A stretch of DNA of 64,000 bases, taken from assembly GCF_003946915.1 (NCBI RefSeq), contig NZ_RPOC01000008.1, forward strand, positions 62,001 to 126,000, written 5' to 3'. The notes below the pieces were generated by a model. That model was not told the DNA's origin, searched no databases, and saw nothing but the letters and a program-made list of their open reading frames with translations. This document shows positions 34,019-43,900 of the stretch, in pieces. Origin of the DNA: Flavobacterium ustbae (GTDB lineage: Bacteria; Bacteroidota; Bacteroidia; Flavobacteriales; Flavobacteriaceae). Positions within the stretch are counted from its first letter, which is position 1; the number at the start of each line of letters is the position of its first letter. The position numbers and the translations under genes are program-made.

Positions 34019-34150
34019 TTTATTTAAATTTTAATTTTTATTATTTGTTGTTGTCTTTTGACATTACAAAGGTGCGACGATTACAGATTTTAGAACATGG
34101 AGGATTTACGCTATGTGATGGACAATTTTCCCTAGATAGTTTTTAAATGA

Positions 34151-34184
34151 AAAAATCCCCGATTACGAATGTAATCGAGGATTT
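34151..34184 (-). terminator. hairpin between the M1 peptidase and CMD genes
   Basis: AAATCCCCGATTAC / GTAATCG-AGGATTT with loop GAAT; the T run lies on the minus-strand side. It would end transcripts that read through from the M1 peptidase gene. Confidence 0.6.
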
Positions 34185-34201
34185 GAAAGGTTATGGTTTT
34201 A

Positions 34202-34354
34202 TCCCAAAGGGATTACATGTCGGTAGAAAAAAAATTGTGATCATTTCAATTGTCCCGTCAGGGACTACAATTATAAGGAATTTGTTTAGTCCCTAACGGG
34301 ACAAATGTCTTTGGGGCCTCATATTTTTTCTACCGACATGTAATCCCTTCGGGA
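34202..34354. repeat. second REPIN/MITE-like element
   Basis: The outer arms, 34202-34232 and 34325-34354, are long inverted repeats built on GGATTACATGTCGGTAGAAA. Inner arms near 34250 and 34289 pair TTGTCCCGTCAGGGACTA with TAGTCCCTAACGGGACAA. The element contains no gene and separates the M1 peptidase from the CMD gene. Its nested design resembles the element at 27535-27660, although the sequence differs. Confidence 0.75.
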
Positions 34355-34387
34355 TATAAAATTGTAAACGGCAAATTTTAATGCTTT

Positions 34388-36235
34388 CTATTTCAAAATC
34401 CCTTCAACAGCCTGAATAGTTGTAGCGTGATAACCAGATTTTGCTTTTTCAAAAACTTGTTTTGCCCAAACTTTTCCTTCAGGAGTTTTAACCATTTCTT
34501 TGTAGAGCATCATCACAGAACCCGTTCTGCTGATTCCGATTAGGAATTGCTCAATTGCTGGATACGCAGGTTTGTATTGATGGCGTAATGCCTGAACAAA
34601 CCATTGACGTTTAATAATGAAGTTTCCGCCTTGTGTAAAGTTGAATTCTTTGTCAATAGCTTCCATTTCTTTTACGGTAATATCAGCTGGAAGATGATCA
34701 ATAAAGTGTTGTTTTTCTGCAGTGGTCGTGATTTTTTTGCTCAAACCTTCAACGCCAGTTTCTCTCCAGCTTTTTTGAATAGCATCAATCGCATCAAAAT
34801 CAGCGGAACTAACAGGAAGTATGTTTGACGGAATTCCCGGTTTGTAAATCCAATCTTCCAATTTGATTTTATCTTCTAATGCTTTATCTCCTTTGATCAA
34901 ATTTTCATTCAAATATTTTACAAAATCTTCTGTTGTGATCGATTGGAAAGCGTGCGAATCAAAATAATTTTTGATAAATGGATCAAATTTTTCACGTCCA
35001 ACTGCATTTTCAATCACTCTTAAAAAAGCATAACCTTTCACATAAGGAATCTGACTAATTCCGTCATCAGGATTTCTATTTGTTAAACTAACCTTTAATC
35101 TTGTGTCTGGATTTGTATCTCCATATTCAGCAACGTTATCTGTCAATTCTTTATTAGTGATAACGTTTTGCATTTCAAATTCTTTCTTTCCAAAAATAGC
35201 TTCTCCAATTCGGTGTTCTACGTAAGTTGTAAAACCTTCGTTTAACCAAATATCATCCCAAGTTGCGTTTGTAACTAAGTTTCCGCTCCAGCTGTGTCCT
35301 AATTCGTGTGCCAATAAACTCGTTAAAGAACGATCTCCTGCAATTACACCAGGAGTTAAGAATGTTAAGTTTGGATTTTCCATTCCGCCGTAAGGAAAAC
35401 TTGGAGGTAAAACCAAGACATCGTAACGTCCCCAACGGTATGGACCGTAAAGTTTTTCAGCAGCATCAACCATTTTGCCCAATTCAGCAAATTCGTCAGC
35501 CGATTTTTTTAACATTGAAGGTTCTGCATAAACTCCAGTTCTTTTGTCAATTGCTTGAAATTCGATATTTCCAACCGCAATTGCCATTAAATAAGACGGA
35601 ATTGCTTTGTCTTGTTTGAAAGTATAAACCCCAGTATCATTTTTCTTCTGCGGATTTACAGCACTCATAACGGCTAATAAATCTTTAGGAACCGTAACTT
35701 TTGCATTGTAAGTAAAACGAATTCCTGGTGAATCCTGACACGGAATCCAAGTTCTTGACCAAACGCTTTCTCCTTGAGAGAATAAAAAAGGTTTCTTTTT
35801 GTCTGCCGTTTGCTCTGGTTTCAGCCATTGTAGCGCCACAGCATCTTTAGTGGTGTTGTAATAAATGTTTACTTTGGTTGTGTTGGGGTCAATAGTGATA
35901 TGAAGTGGTTTTCCGTGAAATTCGGTGTCTTTTCCCAATTCAAATTTTGTTTCTTTTTCATCGTCGCCTAAAGTTACTTTGGTAATTTCTAAAGTGTTTT
36001 CGTCGAAGATAATTTCGTTTCCTTTGCTTTTGTTGTCAATGGTCCAAGAAGCTTTTCCTGAAATGGTTTGCGTGTCAAAATCGACTTTGATATCTAAATC
36101 AAGATGTTTTACAACGGCAAGTTCTGGTTTAGAATAGCTGTGTTCGTCTGTAACGGTGGATTTATTTTCTGTTTTATCTTTTTTCTGACAGGCAATTGCT
36201 GTCAGGAATAAAGTGACAAGAATTAGTTTCTTCAT
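34388..36235 (-). CDS. M1 family aminopeptidase lipoprotein
   Basis: A 615-residue zinc aminopeptidase anchored as a lipoprotein (lipobox AIAC after the signal). The N-terminal saddle domain spans about 30-230. The exopeptidase motif GGMENP precedes the zinc site H310-E-L-G-H314, with the third ligand E333 in LNEGFTTYVEH. The C-terminal region (about 480-615) resembles the leukotriene A4 hydrolase/aminopeptidase B type. It presumably trims peptides in the periplasm or at the cell surface. It is a single gene, with REPIN DNA downstream. Confidence 0.92.
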   Translation of the reverse strand: MKKLILVTLFLTAIACQKKDKTENKSTVTDEHSYSKPELAVVKHLDLDIKVDFDTQTISGKASWTIDNKSKGNEIIFDENTLEITKVTLGDDEKETKFELGKDTEFHGKPLHITIDPNTTKVNIYYNTTKDAVALQWLKPEQTADKKKPFLFSQGESVWSRTWIPCQDSPGIRFTYNAKVTVPKDLLAVMSAVNPQKKNDTGVYTFKQDKAIPSYLMAIAVGNIEFQAIDKRTGVYAEPSMLKKSADEFAELGKMVDAAEKLYGPYRWGRYDVLVLPPSFPYGGMENPNLTFLTPGVIAGDRSLTSLLAHELGHSWSGNLVTNATWDDIWLNEGFTTYVEHRIGEAIFGKKEFEMQNVITNKELTDNVAEYGDTNPDTRLKVSLTNRNPDDGISQIPYVKGYAFLRVIENAVGREKFDPFIKNYFDSHAFQSITTEDFVKYLNENLIKGDKALEDKIKLEDWIYKPGIPSNILPVSSADFDAIDAIQKSWRETGVEGLSKKITTTAEKQHFIDHLPADITVKEMEAIDKEFNFTQGGNFIIKRQWFVQALRHQYKPAYPAIEQFLIGISRTGSVMMLYKEMVKTPEGKVWAKQVFEKAKSGYHATTIQAVEGILK

Positions 36236-36274
36236 TTTATGAGGTTTTGAATTTGAGGATGAAAATTAAACAAA

Positions 36275-36306
36275 AAATCCCGTCCCGAAACTTCGGGACA
36301 GGATTT
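36275..36306 (-). terminator. terminator of pdhA-pdhC
   Basis: AAATCCCGTCCCGAA / TTCGGGACAGGATTT lies 20 bp past the pdhC stop and is followed by T residues on the minus strand. Confidence 0.75.
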
Positions 36307-36326
36307 AATTATAAAATTAACAACGA

Positions 36327-37979
36327 TTACGCCAACATGGTAACTGGGCTTTCAATGTATTGTTTTAATGTTTGTAAGAACTGAGCTCCAGTTGCACCGT
36401 CGATAGTTCTGTGGTCACAAGCTAATGATAACATCATTGTGTTTCCAACTACGATCTGACCGTTTTTAACAACAGGTTTCTCAACAATTGCACCAACAGA
36501 AAGGATTGCAGAGTTTGGCTGATTAATGATTGAATTAAATTCAGTAATGCCAAACATTCCAAGGTTAGAAACTGTAAATGTGCTTCCTTCCATTTCTTGT
36601 GGTCCCAATTTTTTGTTTTTAGCTCTTCCAGCAAGATCTCTTACGCTTCCGCCAATTTGAGATAAACTCATAGCATCTGTAAATTTCAATACAGGAACTA
36701 CTAATCCGTCTTCAACAGCTACAGCAACACCAATATTTACGTGGTGATTGATGATGATAGCATCTTCTTTCCAAGTAGAGTTGATTTTTGGGTGTTTTTT
36801 CAATGCTAAAGCACAAGCTTTGATTACCATATCGTTGAAAGATACTTTTGTATCAGGTACGCTATTGATAGCAGCTCTTGCCTGCATAGCTTCGTCCATG
36901 CTTACCTCAATCACTAAGTTGTAGTGAGGAGCTGTGAATAAAGATTCAGAAAGACGTTTTGCAATGATTTTACGCATTTGAGAATTTTTGATCTCTTCTG
37001 TGTAAACTTCTCCAGCAGGAACAAATACTTTTGGAGCAGCAGCTTTTTCTTCAGCTTTTGCAGCAGGTGCAGAAGCGTTAGATGCAGGTGCAGCTTGAGC
37101 AGATGGAGTAAAGTTTTCGATATCGCTTTTTACGATACGTCCGTTTTCTCCAGAACCTTTAACTTGAGATAATTGGATTCCTTTATCAGAAGCAATTTTC
37201 TTAGCTAAAGGTGAAGCTAAAATTCTTCCGTTTGAAGTTTCAGCAGCAGCTTCTGGCGCTTTTTCAGCAGCAGGAGCGGATTTTGTTTCTTCAGTAGGAG
37301 CACTTGCAGGTGCAGCACCTCCAGCAGAGAAATTATCAGCAATTCCAGAAATGTCAGTTCCTGCAGGTCCGATAATAGCTAATAAGCTGTCAACAGGTGC
37401 AGTATTTCCTTCTTGAATTCCGATGTATAATAATGTACCAGCATTGAAAGACTCAAACTCCATAGTCGCTTTGTCTGTTTCAATTTCTGCTAAAATATCG
37501 CCTTCGGCAACAGTATCGCCAACTTTTTTCAACCAAGTTGCTACGGTTCCTTCTGTCATTGTATCACTCAAACGAGGCATAGTTACCACTACAACTCCTT
37601 TTGGTAATTCAGTTGCAGCTTTTGCAGGAGCAGCAGCTTCTGTTTTTGCTTCAGCAGCAGGAGCATCCGCTTTTGGTTCCGAAGCTTCGGAACTAGCAGC
37701 AGGAGCATCACCACCAGCAAGAAAAGCAGAAATATCTTCTCCTTCGTTACCAATGATGGCTAATAATGAATCAACTGGAGCAGTTTGTCCAGCTTGAATT
37801 CCGATATGTAAAAGAGTTCCTTCGTTAAAAGATTCGAACTCCATTGTTGCTTTGTCTGTTTCAATTTCTGCTAAGATATCTCCTTCGCTTACTTTATCGC
37901 CTACTTTTTTAAGCCAAGTCGCTACCGTTCCTTCCGTCATTGTATCGCTCAAACGAGGCATTGTTACTTTAATTGCCAT
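36327..37979 (-). CDS. pdhC: pyruvate dehydrogenase E2, dihydrolipoamide acetyltransferase
   Basis: A 550-residue E2 subunit of the pyruvate dehydrogenase complex. It has two tandem lipoyl domains (about 1-80 and 130-205), each with the lipoylation site ETDKATMEFE and almost identical sequence, including the LSDTMTEGTVATWLKKVGD stretch. Ala/Pro/Glu linkers join them to a peripheral subunit-binding domain (about 255-290, LASPLAKKIASDKGI). The catalytic acetyltransferase core ends with the HxxxDG motif in CDHRTIDG. pdhA ends 5 bp upstream. The E1-beta gene is not in the window. Confidence 0.95.
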   Translation of the reverse strand: MAIKVTMPRLSDTMTEGTVATWLKKVGDKVSEGDILAEIETDKATMEFESFNEGTLLHIGIQAGQTAPVDSLLAIIGNEGEDISAFLAGGDAPAASSEASEPKADAPAAEAKTEAAAPAKAATELPKGVVVVTMPRLSDTMTEGTVATWLKKVGDTVAEGDILAEIETDKATMEFESFNAGTLLYIGIQEGNTAPVDSLLAIIGPAGTDISGIADNFSAGGAAPASAPTEETKSAPAAEKAPEAAAETSNGRILASPLAKKIASDKGIQLSQVKGSGENGRIVKSDIENFTPSAQAAPASNASAPAAKAEEKAAAPKVFVPAGEVYTEEIKNSQMRKIIAKRLSESLFTAPHYNLVIEVSMDEAMQARAAINSVPDTKVSFNDMVIKACALALKKHPKINSTWKEDAIIINHHVNIGVAVAVEDGLVVPVLKFTDAMSLSQIGGSVRDLAGRAKNKKLGPQEMEGSTFTVSNLGMFGITEFNSIINQPNSAILSVGAIVEKPVVKNGQIVVGNTMMLSLACDHRTIDGATGAQFLQTLKQYIESPVTMLA

Positions 37980-37984
37980 AATTC

Positions 37985-38983
37985 TTATAATTTATGAGGT
38001 GTAAATGGATAGTCTTCTTGTGCGTATACTACGTCGTATAATTGCTTTAAATCTGGATAAGGAGATTCTTCAGCGAATTTTTGACATTCTTCTACTAAAT
38101 CTTTAACTCTTTGGTCAATTACTTCAATTTCTGCTTCAGTAGCATATTTTTGATCTAAGATTACGTCTAAAACTTGAGTGATTGGGTCAATTTTTTTGTA
38201 CTCCTCAATCTCTTCTTTAGAACGGTATAATTGTGCATCAGACATAGAGTGTCCTCTGTAACGGTACGTTTTCATTTCAAGGAAAGTTGGTCCATCTCCG
38301 CGACGCGCTCTTTCGATAGCTTCGTGCATTGCTTCAGCAACTTTTACTGGGTTCATTCCGTCAACAGGACCGCAAGGCATTTCGTAACCTAAACCTAATT
38401 TCCAGATGTCAGTGTGATTTGCAGTTCTTTCTACAGAAGTTCCCATTGCATAACCGTTGTTTTCAACGATAAATACAACTGGAAGTTTCCATAACATAGC
38501 CATATTGAAAGCTTCGTGTAAAGAACCTTGTCTAGCAGCACCATCACCAAAGTAAGTCATAGTAACACCGCCAGTGTTGAAATATTTGTCTGCAAAAGCA
38601 ATACCAGCTCCCACAGGAATTTGAGCACCTACAATACCGTGTCCTCCGTAAAATCCATGTTCTTTAGAGAAAATGTGCATAGAACCTCCCATACCTTTAG
38701 AAGTTCCTGTTGCTTTTCCTAAAAGTTCTGCCATTACGTTTCTAGGATCAACTCCCATACCAATTGGCTGAACGTGGTTTCTGTAAGCAGTAATCATTTT
38801 ATCTTTGGTCAAATCCATAGCGTGCAAAGCACCTGCTAATACAGCTTCCTGACCATTATATAAGTGTAGAAAACCTCTAACTTTTTGTTGTATGTATAAC
38901 GCTGCAAGTTTGTCTTCAAACTTTCTCCAAAGCAGCATGTCTTCATACCACTTTAAATATACCTCTTTTGTAACTTCTTTCAT
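37985..38983 (-). CDS. pdhA: pyruvate dehydrogenase E1 component subunit alpha
   Basis: A 332-residue E1-alpha that, with a beta subunit encoded elsewhere, decarboxylates pyruvate using thiamine diphosphate. Conserved motifs are GGSMHIF, GGHGIVGAQ and the ThDP/Mg site GDGAARQGSLHEAFNMA ... VENNGYAMG. The phosphorylation-loop equivalent YRYRGHSMSD is present. It forms an operon with pdhC (5-bp gap). A TAnnTTTG box sits about 100 bp upstream, leaving an untranslated leader of around 95 nt with a small hairpin (GCCCGAAAGGTCGGG). Confidence 0.95.
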   Translation of the reverse strand: MKEVTKEVYLKWYEDMLLWRKFEDKLAALYIQQKVRGFLHLYNGQEAVLAGALHAMDLTKDKMITAYRNHVQPIGMGVDPRNVMAELLGKATGTSKGMGGSMHIFSKEHGFYGGHGIVGAQIPVGAGIAFADKYFNTGGVTMTYFGDGAARQGSLHEAFNMAMLWKLPVVFIVENNGYAMGTSVERTANHTDIWKLGLGYEMPCGPVDGMNPVKVAEAMHEAIERARRGDGPTFLEMKTYRYRGHSMSDAQLYRSKEEIEEYKKIDPITQVLDVILDQKYATEAEIEVIDQRVKDLVEECQKFAEESPYPDLKQLYDVVYAQEDYPFTPHKL

Positions 38984-39084
38984 CTGAATTCTTTCTTTTG
39001 CTAAAGTTGTTTGTGTTATCGATTATTGTGCCTGTAACGCAAAATAGTTTCCTCCCACAAATTTGCGCCCGAAAGGTCGGGATG

Positions 39085-39092
39085 CAAAAATA
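39085..39092 (-). promoter_or_regulatory. TAnnTTTG -7 box of pdhA-pdhC
   Basis: Minus-strand TATTTTTG is located about 100 bp upstream of pdhA. Confidence 0.45.
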
Positions 39093-39142
39093 AGACATTA
39101 CATCTAAGAAGTAAAATTTAAACGCTACTTTTTGGCTTTTTT

Positions 39143-39625
39143 TTACAAGAACTTTTTATCAAACATTAATGGAAGCAAATTTTTCAGGGATGAAGATTTG
39201 TAAACCTCGCCAATTTCGCCCATAAAATAGATTTCTATCGGTGTGTCTTGCTTTATTTCGTATTCTGCGATAGATTGTCGGCAGGAACCGCAGGGTGGAA
39301 TAGGAGCAGTGGTCTGATTGGTGTCTGAAGCGGCTGTGATTGCCATTTTTAAGATTTTAGCTTTTGGATAAGAACTTCCTGCATAAAAAATAGCTGTCCT
39401 TTCGGCACAAAGTCCAGACGGATAAGCGGCATTTTCTTGGTTAGAACCTAAAATAACTTTTCCGTTGTCTAAAAGTAAAGCCGCGCCAACTTTAAACTTG
39501 GAATAAGGTGCGTAAGCTTTTTTTCTTATCTCGACAGCTTGATTCATTAAATCTTGAATATCGGATGGAAGTTCATTTAAATTTTCAAAAATTGTAAATG
39601 AGGTCGTTATATTAATTTCTTTCAT
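39143..39625 (-). CDS. cdd: cytidine deaminase
   Basis: A 160-residue enzyme that converts cytidine and deoxycytidine to the uridine forms. The zinc ligands and catalytic glutamate are in C73-A-E75 and P111-C112-x2-C115. The substrate-binding YSKFKVGAALL and GSNQENAAYPS segments are conserved. A terminator of the porU-porV operon separates it from porV upstream, so it is transcribed independently or from a promoter inside the short gap. pdhA lies downstream on the same strand. Confidence 0.94.
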   Translation of the reverse strand: MKEINITTSFTIFENLNELPSDIQDLMNQAVEIRKKAYAPYSKFKVGAALLLDNGKVILGSNQENAAYPSGLCAERTAIFYAGSSYPKAKILKMAITAASDTNQTTAPIPPCGSCRQSIAEYEIKQDTPIEIYFMGEIGEVYKSSSLKNLLPLMFDKKFL

Positions 39626-39640
39626 TTGTTTTTAAGGGAA

Positions 39641-39677
39641 AAAAAATCCAAATTCCTAAAATGCCGGAATTTGGATT
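39641..39677 (-). terminator. terminator of porU-porV
   Basis: AATCCAAATTCC / GGAATTTGGATT with a 9-nt loop and a following T run on the minus strand, 28 bp past the porV stop. Confidence 0.75.
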
Positions 39678-39704
39678 AAGTTGTTTTTATGTAGTTTTTT
39701 CTCT

Positions 39705-40910
39705 TTAATAGGTTTCGTATTTATCTCCAAAGTTAAACGTTAAAGAGAAACGAAGTGTGTTTTCTAAAGGATTTTTTATTTTAGATGCTGAGAATAAGTA
39801 CGAAACATCGATTTTCATAATGTTGTATTTAAATCCTGCTCCTAAAGAGAAAAATTGTTTGGCACCTTTTTCTGGGCTTTCGTGATAGTAACCTAAACGC
39901 ATGGCAAAAGCATCCTGATACATGTATTCTGCCGCTACACTATAGGTAACTTCTTTAATCTCTTCGCTGAAACCACCTGGAGCATCTCCAAAAGATTTAA
40001 AAACGCCTTCAAACCAGCCAATGTCGTTATAGTTTCTGTAGCCAATCTCAGTTGCTTGTTGCTGAGAAATATCTTCGGGATCATCAAAATCTCCGTCGCC
40101 ATTTCCGTCTACTGGTGTTCCAATTCCTGGAGGAGTTGGAACTAAAAGTTTAGTAAGCTCTGCGCTTAAAGTAAGTTTGTTATAATCGTCAAAAATAAAA
40201 TCAAATCCTCCTCCTAATCTTAAGTTGGCAGGTAAGAAGTTTGAACTTACGTCATCATTGTCATAACTAATTTTTGGCCCAAGGTTCTGAAGGTTGACAC
40301 CAGCTCTCCATCTACCATTGAAATCTTGATAAGCAATTTCTTCAGACTGATAAAAAGCAGCAACGTCAACAGCAAACGAACTTGCAGAAGTAGCATCAAT
40401 TTCTTCTGAGGCAACTTTTAGATTCGAATTAATAAAACGTCCGGCAACGGCCATCGAGAATTTCTCGCTTAATTTTAAGGAATACGATCCGTCTAAGGCA
40501 AACTCATTCGGATTTACTTCTCTTACCGCTTCGTTTGGATCTCCTGTGTATCTTAATTCAATTCCTCCAAAACCAAAATAACGAAAACTTCCTGCAAAAG
40601 CACTTTTTTCGTTGATTTTGTTGTAATACGTAATCTGACCTAATGAAATGTCATTGGCAAGATCTGTTAAATAAGGAGTGTAACTGATAGAAAGACCTTG
40701 CGCATCTTCAGAAAATGCATATTTGGCAGGGTTCCATTGTTGTGAGAAAACGTCTGCAGAAGTGGCGACACCTTGGTCTGCCAAACCTGCTGCTCTAGCA
40801 TCAGCAGCGACTAATAAAAAAGGAACTCCAGTAACAATTGGCCTTGATTCCTGTGCCTTTGAGTTGTAAATGCTAAAAATACAAATTAATAAAAGTGATA
40901 GTTTTTTCAT
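39705..40910 (-). CDS. porV: type IX secretion outer-membrane protein PorV (LptO)
   Basis: A 401-residue outer-membrane beta-barrel of the FadL-like PorV family. The signal peptide (MKKLSLLLICIFSIYNSKAQ) is followed by the typical N-terminal motif (LLVAADARAAGLADQGVATS) and many amphipathic strands; the last strand ends NTLRFSLTFNFGDKYETY. PorV takes cargo from the Sov translocon to PorU and the attachment complex. It is preceded by porU with a gap of 42 bp, so the two form an operon, and is followed by a terminator. A loop near residue 268 carries an acidic insert (GNGDGDFDDPED) that could bind calcium. Confidence 0.93.
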   Translation of the reverse strand: MKKLSLLLICIFSIYNSKAQESRPIVTGVPFLLVAADARAAGLADQGVATSADVFSQQWNPAKYAFSEDAQGLSISYTPYLTDLANDISLGQITYYNKINEKSAFAGSFRYFGFGGIELRYTGDPNEAVREVNPNEFALDGSYSLKLSEKFSMAVAGRFINSNLKVASEEIDATSASSFAVDVAAFYQSEEIAYQDFNGRWRAGVNLQNLGPKISYDNDDVSSNFLPANLRLGGGFDFIFDDYNKLTLSAELTKLLVPTPPGIGTPVDGNGDGDFDDPEDISQQQATEIGYRNYNDIGWFEGVFKSFGDAPGGFSEEIKEVTYSVAAEYMYQDAFAMRLGYYHESPEKGAKQFFSLGAGFKYNIMKIDVSYLFSASKIKNPLENTLRFSLTFNFGDKYETY

Positions 40911-40951
40911 TTATGGGACTTATGTTTTTGGTGGTGCAAATATATATAATA

Positions 40952-43900
40952 TTATAGGATGACAAGCTTTTCGTATTTTTCTGCTTTTTTATTTGTTAAA
41001 TTTGATTTTACAGTCAGTTTGTAAATATACACTCCTTTTCCGATTTTGTCACCAAAATCGTCTCTTCCGTCCCATGTTATTTCGCGTGATAAAAAACCTT
41101 CTGTTGTAATGGTCTGGTTTTTTGTCCAAACTACTTTTCCGGTAATGGTCATTACCTGCACTTGTGCTTCTAATGGTTCATAAGGTCTGTTGTGCGAAAA
41201 CCAGAATTGCGTATAAGTCGAAAAAGGATTTGGATAATTAAGAACGTGCGATAATGTAAGCGAATCGTCTCCTACAACTGTAAATTGAATTTCACTCGTA
41301 ACAGGATTGTTGTAAACATCCCAAGCGGTAAAACTTATAGTATGCAGTCCAGGAGCCAAATTTCTAAACGGAAAACGTAAATTTCCGTTGGTGTAATCGT
41401 CTAATTTTGTCTGATAATAATCATTCAGAATATAAGGATTACTTACATCTCCATCTAGAATAGCGACAATATCGTGTCCGATTCCGCTTGCGGTATTTAT
41501 TCCATTTTCATCTTCTAAAAATGCCAAAAGAAAAGGCGATTCATTTGTTATTCCGCCAGATACAAAAGTTTCATCGTTCATATATAACTGCACTTTTGGA
41601 CTTATATTGTCCTGAGGTGCATTTTCGTTAATTCCTCCGATTTTTATGCTATTATTATAGCCAGTTTGATTTTCTAAAGATTCATTTTTCTTAGAATAAA
41701 AACTAATTCTTCCGTTGTCTACAGGAATTCGAATGTCTCTAGGAACTACAAAACTAAATTCGAATTGTCCATTAGTAACAGACGCATTTCCTCTAAAAAT
41801 GGTTTCTCCCAAAGTTTTAAATTGCATTGGAGGGCTAAAACCATCGTTGTTTAAAGTAGTATTTGTAATTAGTTTGTCGAAAATAGCAGTAGCTAATTCG
41901 CCATTATAATTGCTCAAAAGGGTGTTGTTTTCGTCTGTGATATCTCCAGAAATTTTAATTTTTGATAATGATTTTAAATCAGGAATTGCCTGCGAAATCA
42001 CAATGTCATTTACTTTTGTTAAATTGATTCTCGGTTTTGCAATGGCAAGCATTAAAGCGGGATCGCCTATGTAAAAGACTACATTGCTGGCAGAGCTCGG
42101 ATTTTCGTTTTTGGATATTCTTAAAGATTCTGCAATAGAATTGTACTGATTGGAACCGTAAGAAAGAAGATTTTTGCTAAGGGTTTTATTGAAATCTTCC
42201 GCATTGGTCTGGCCAATTTCGCGAACAGTGGTCAGCATCGAAATTGCGCCTCCTTTCGGATTCCAAAAAACATATTCGCCTGCAGTTGGTCTTGTAGGAT
42301 CGTCGAAACGGGAAAACTCACAGGTAATTGTAATAAATAATGGATATTTATATTGATTGGTAAGATTTTGTCCATCTGATTTCTCCCAGATTCTTTCGCT
42401 GGCTAATCCGTCCTCGCCTCCGTGTCCTAAATAATTGAATATTAAAGCCCCTTTTTCAAAAGCATTAAAAAAATCGGTTCTTGCTTTAGGGTATCGCGAT
42501 CCGCCCGCTGAGGCTTCTTGTGTGTAAGCATCTAAAAATATTTTATCAATATTAAAAAAAGGTTTTTCGGTTGCGATTTGATCTGCAAGAGCGTTTTGGT
42601 TAGCCTGCAATGTCCGATCGCTAGCTCTATCAGAATCATCGCTAATTAAGACTATGTTGTTTCTCCAATTCCCGTATGATTTAGTATCGTAATATTCCAG
42701 CACTTTATTAACCATTTCTTGTGCCTGTGCATTGTCTGAAACCAGCATTCTTCCTATAGCAATATCAATTCCGGCAAGAGACGGAATAATAACTCCTTCG
42801 TCGGAATCCATCAATCCATAAAAATCATCAGAAGGAAATGAAGCTTCTCCGACTGTATTACTTATTAAGGACTGATATATAGGTACAATATTAGTATTGT
42901 TTGAAATTCGGTCTTTATAATCAAATGAAGCATCTCCAAATAGATTGACATAACGAACTCTTTTTTCTGAAGAAGAAGCATTGTCATAAATGTATTTGAT
43001 GCAATTTCTAATAGCGGCGATGTCTTGTTTTCCAGAAGAAAATTCTTGATAGATATTTTCTAATGCAATAACTTTTGTATTTAAATTGGAATTTGTTCTA
43101 TGAAAACTAGCTAATCTTTCGGCTTGTGAAACTAAAGATTTTGGAGTTAGAATGATGTAATCAATGTCTTGAAAAGTATTTTGATTGTTTCTGAAAATTG
43201 TTCCTTTTAAATTCTGATTAGCAATTTTTGACTGATTTTCTTTAAGTGGAACATAATAATCGGATGGATCAATAGCGATGTATTTTCTAATTTCTCCCAA
43301 ATTAGCCTTAAAGCTAAACGAAGCCTGATTGGCAGTTTCTATTTTAGATACATTATATAGGTCTGTAACATCCCAAATTTGAGTTATTCCCGAGGCGTTT
43401 GCAATGGTGTAATTTGCTATTCCTGCTGTAGAGCCGGCAGCGTTGTATTGAAAATGAAATTGTTTGCCTATTCCTAAAAGTTTTCTTTTTGCAGTCAGAT
43501 TAATGTAATCTAGGTAGCCTTTTGATCCTGGCACACCATTATTATTATAGGTCAGTTTTATATTGATATTGTCTGCTCCAGTAAATTGAGTGTTCGACGG
43601 TAATTTGCCTGTAGTATATTTAGTGTCAGAATTTGCTATTAGAGGCGAAAAATTTATAGTTCCTGCATTTTGACCGTTTGCAGTTATCGCAAAAGAAGTG
43701 CTGGTTAAGGATGCTGATGCTGCACTAACCTCTATTTTTACTGGGACAGTTGTATCTAAATTTGGAAAGCTAAAGGAGAATTCTTGTTCCTGATTAATTT
43801 CAAAAGCTTCTCCGAGCCATTGGCGGCCAAGATGAACAATATTGATTTGATCAATTTCGTGATATTGATAGTCATCAAACGTGTTTAGCTCTAAATTGCT

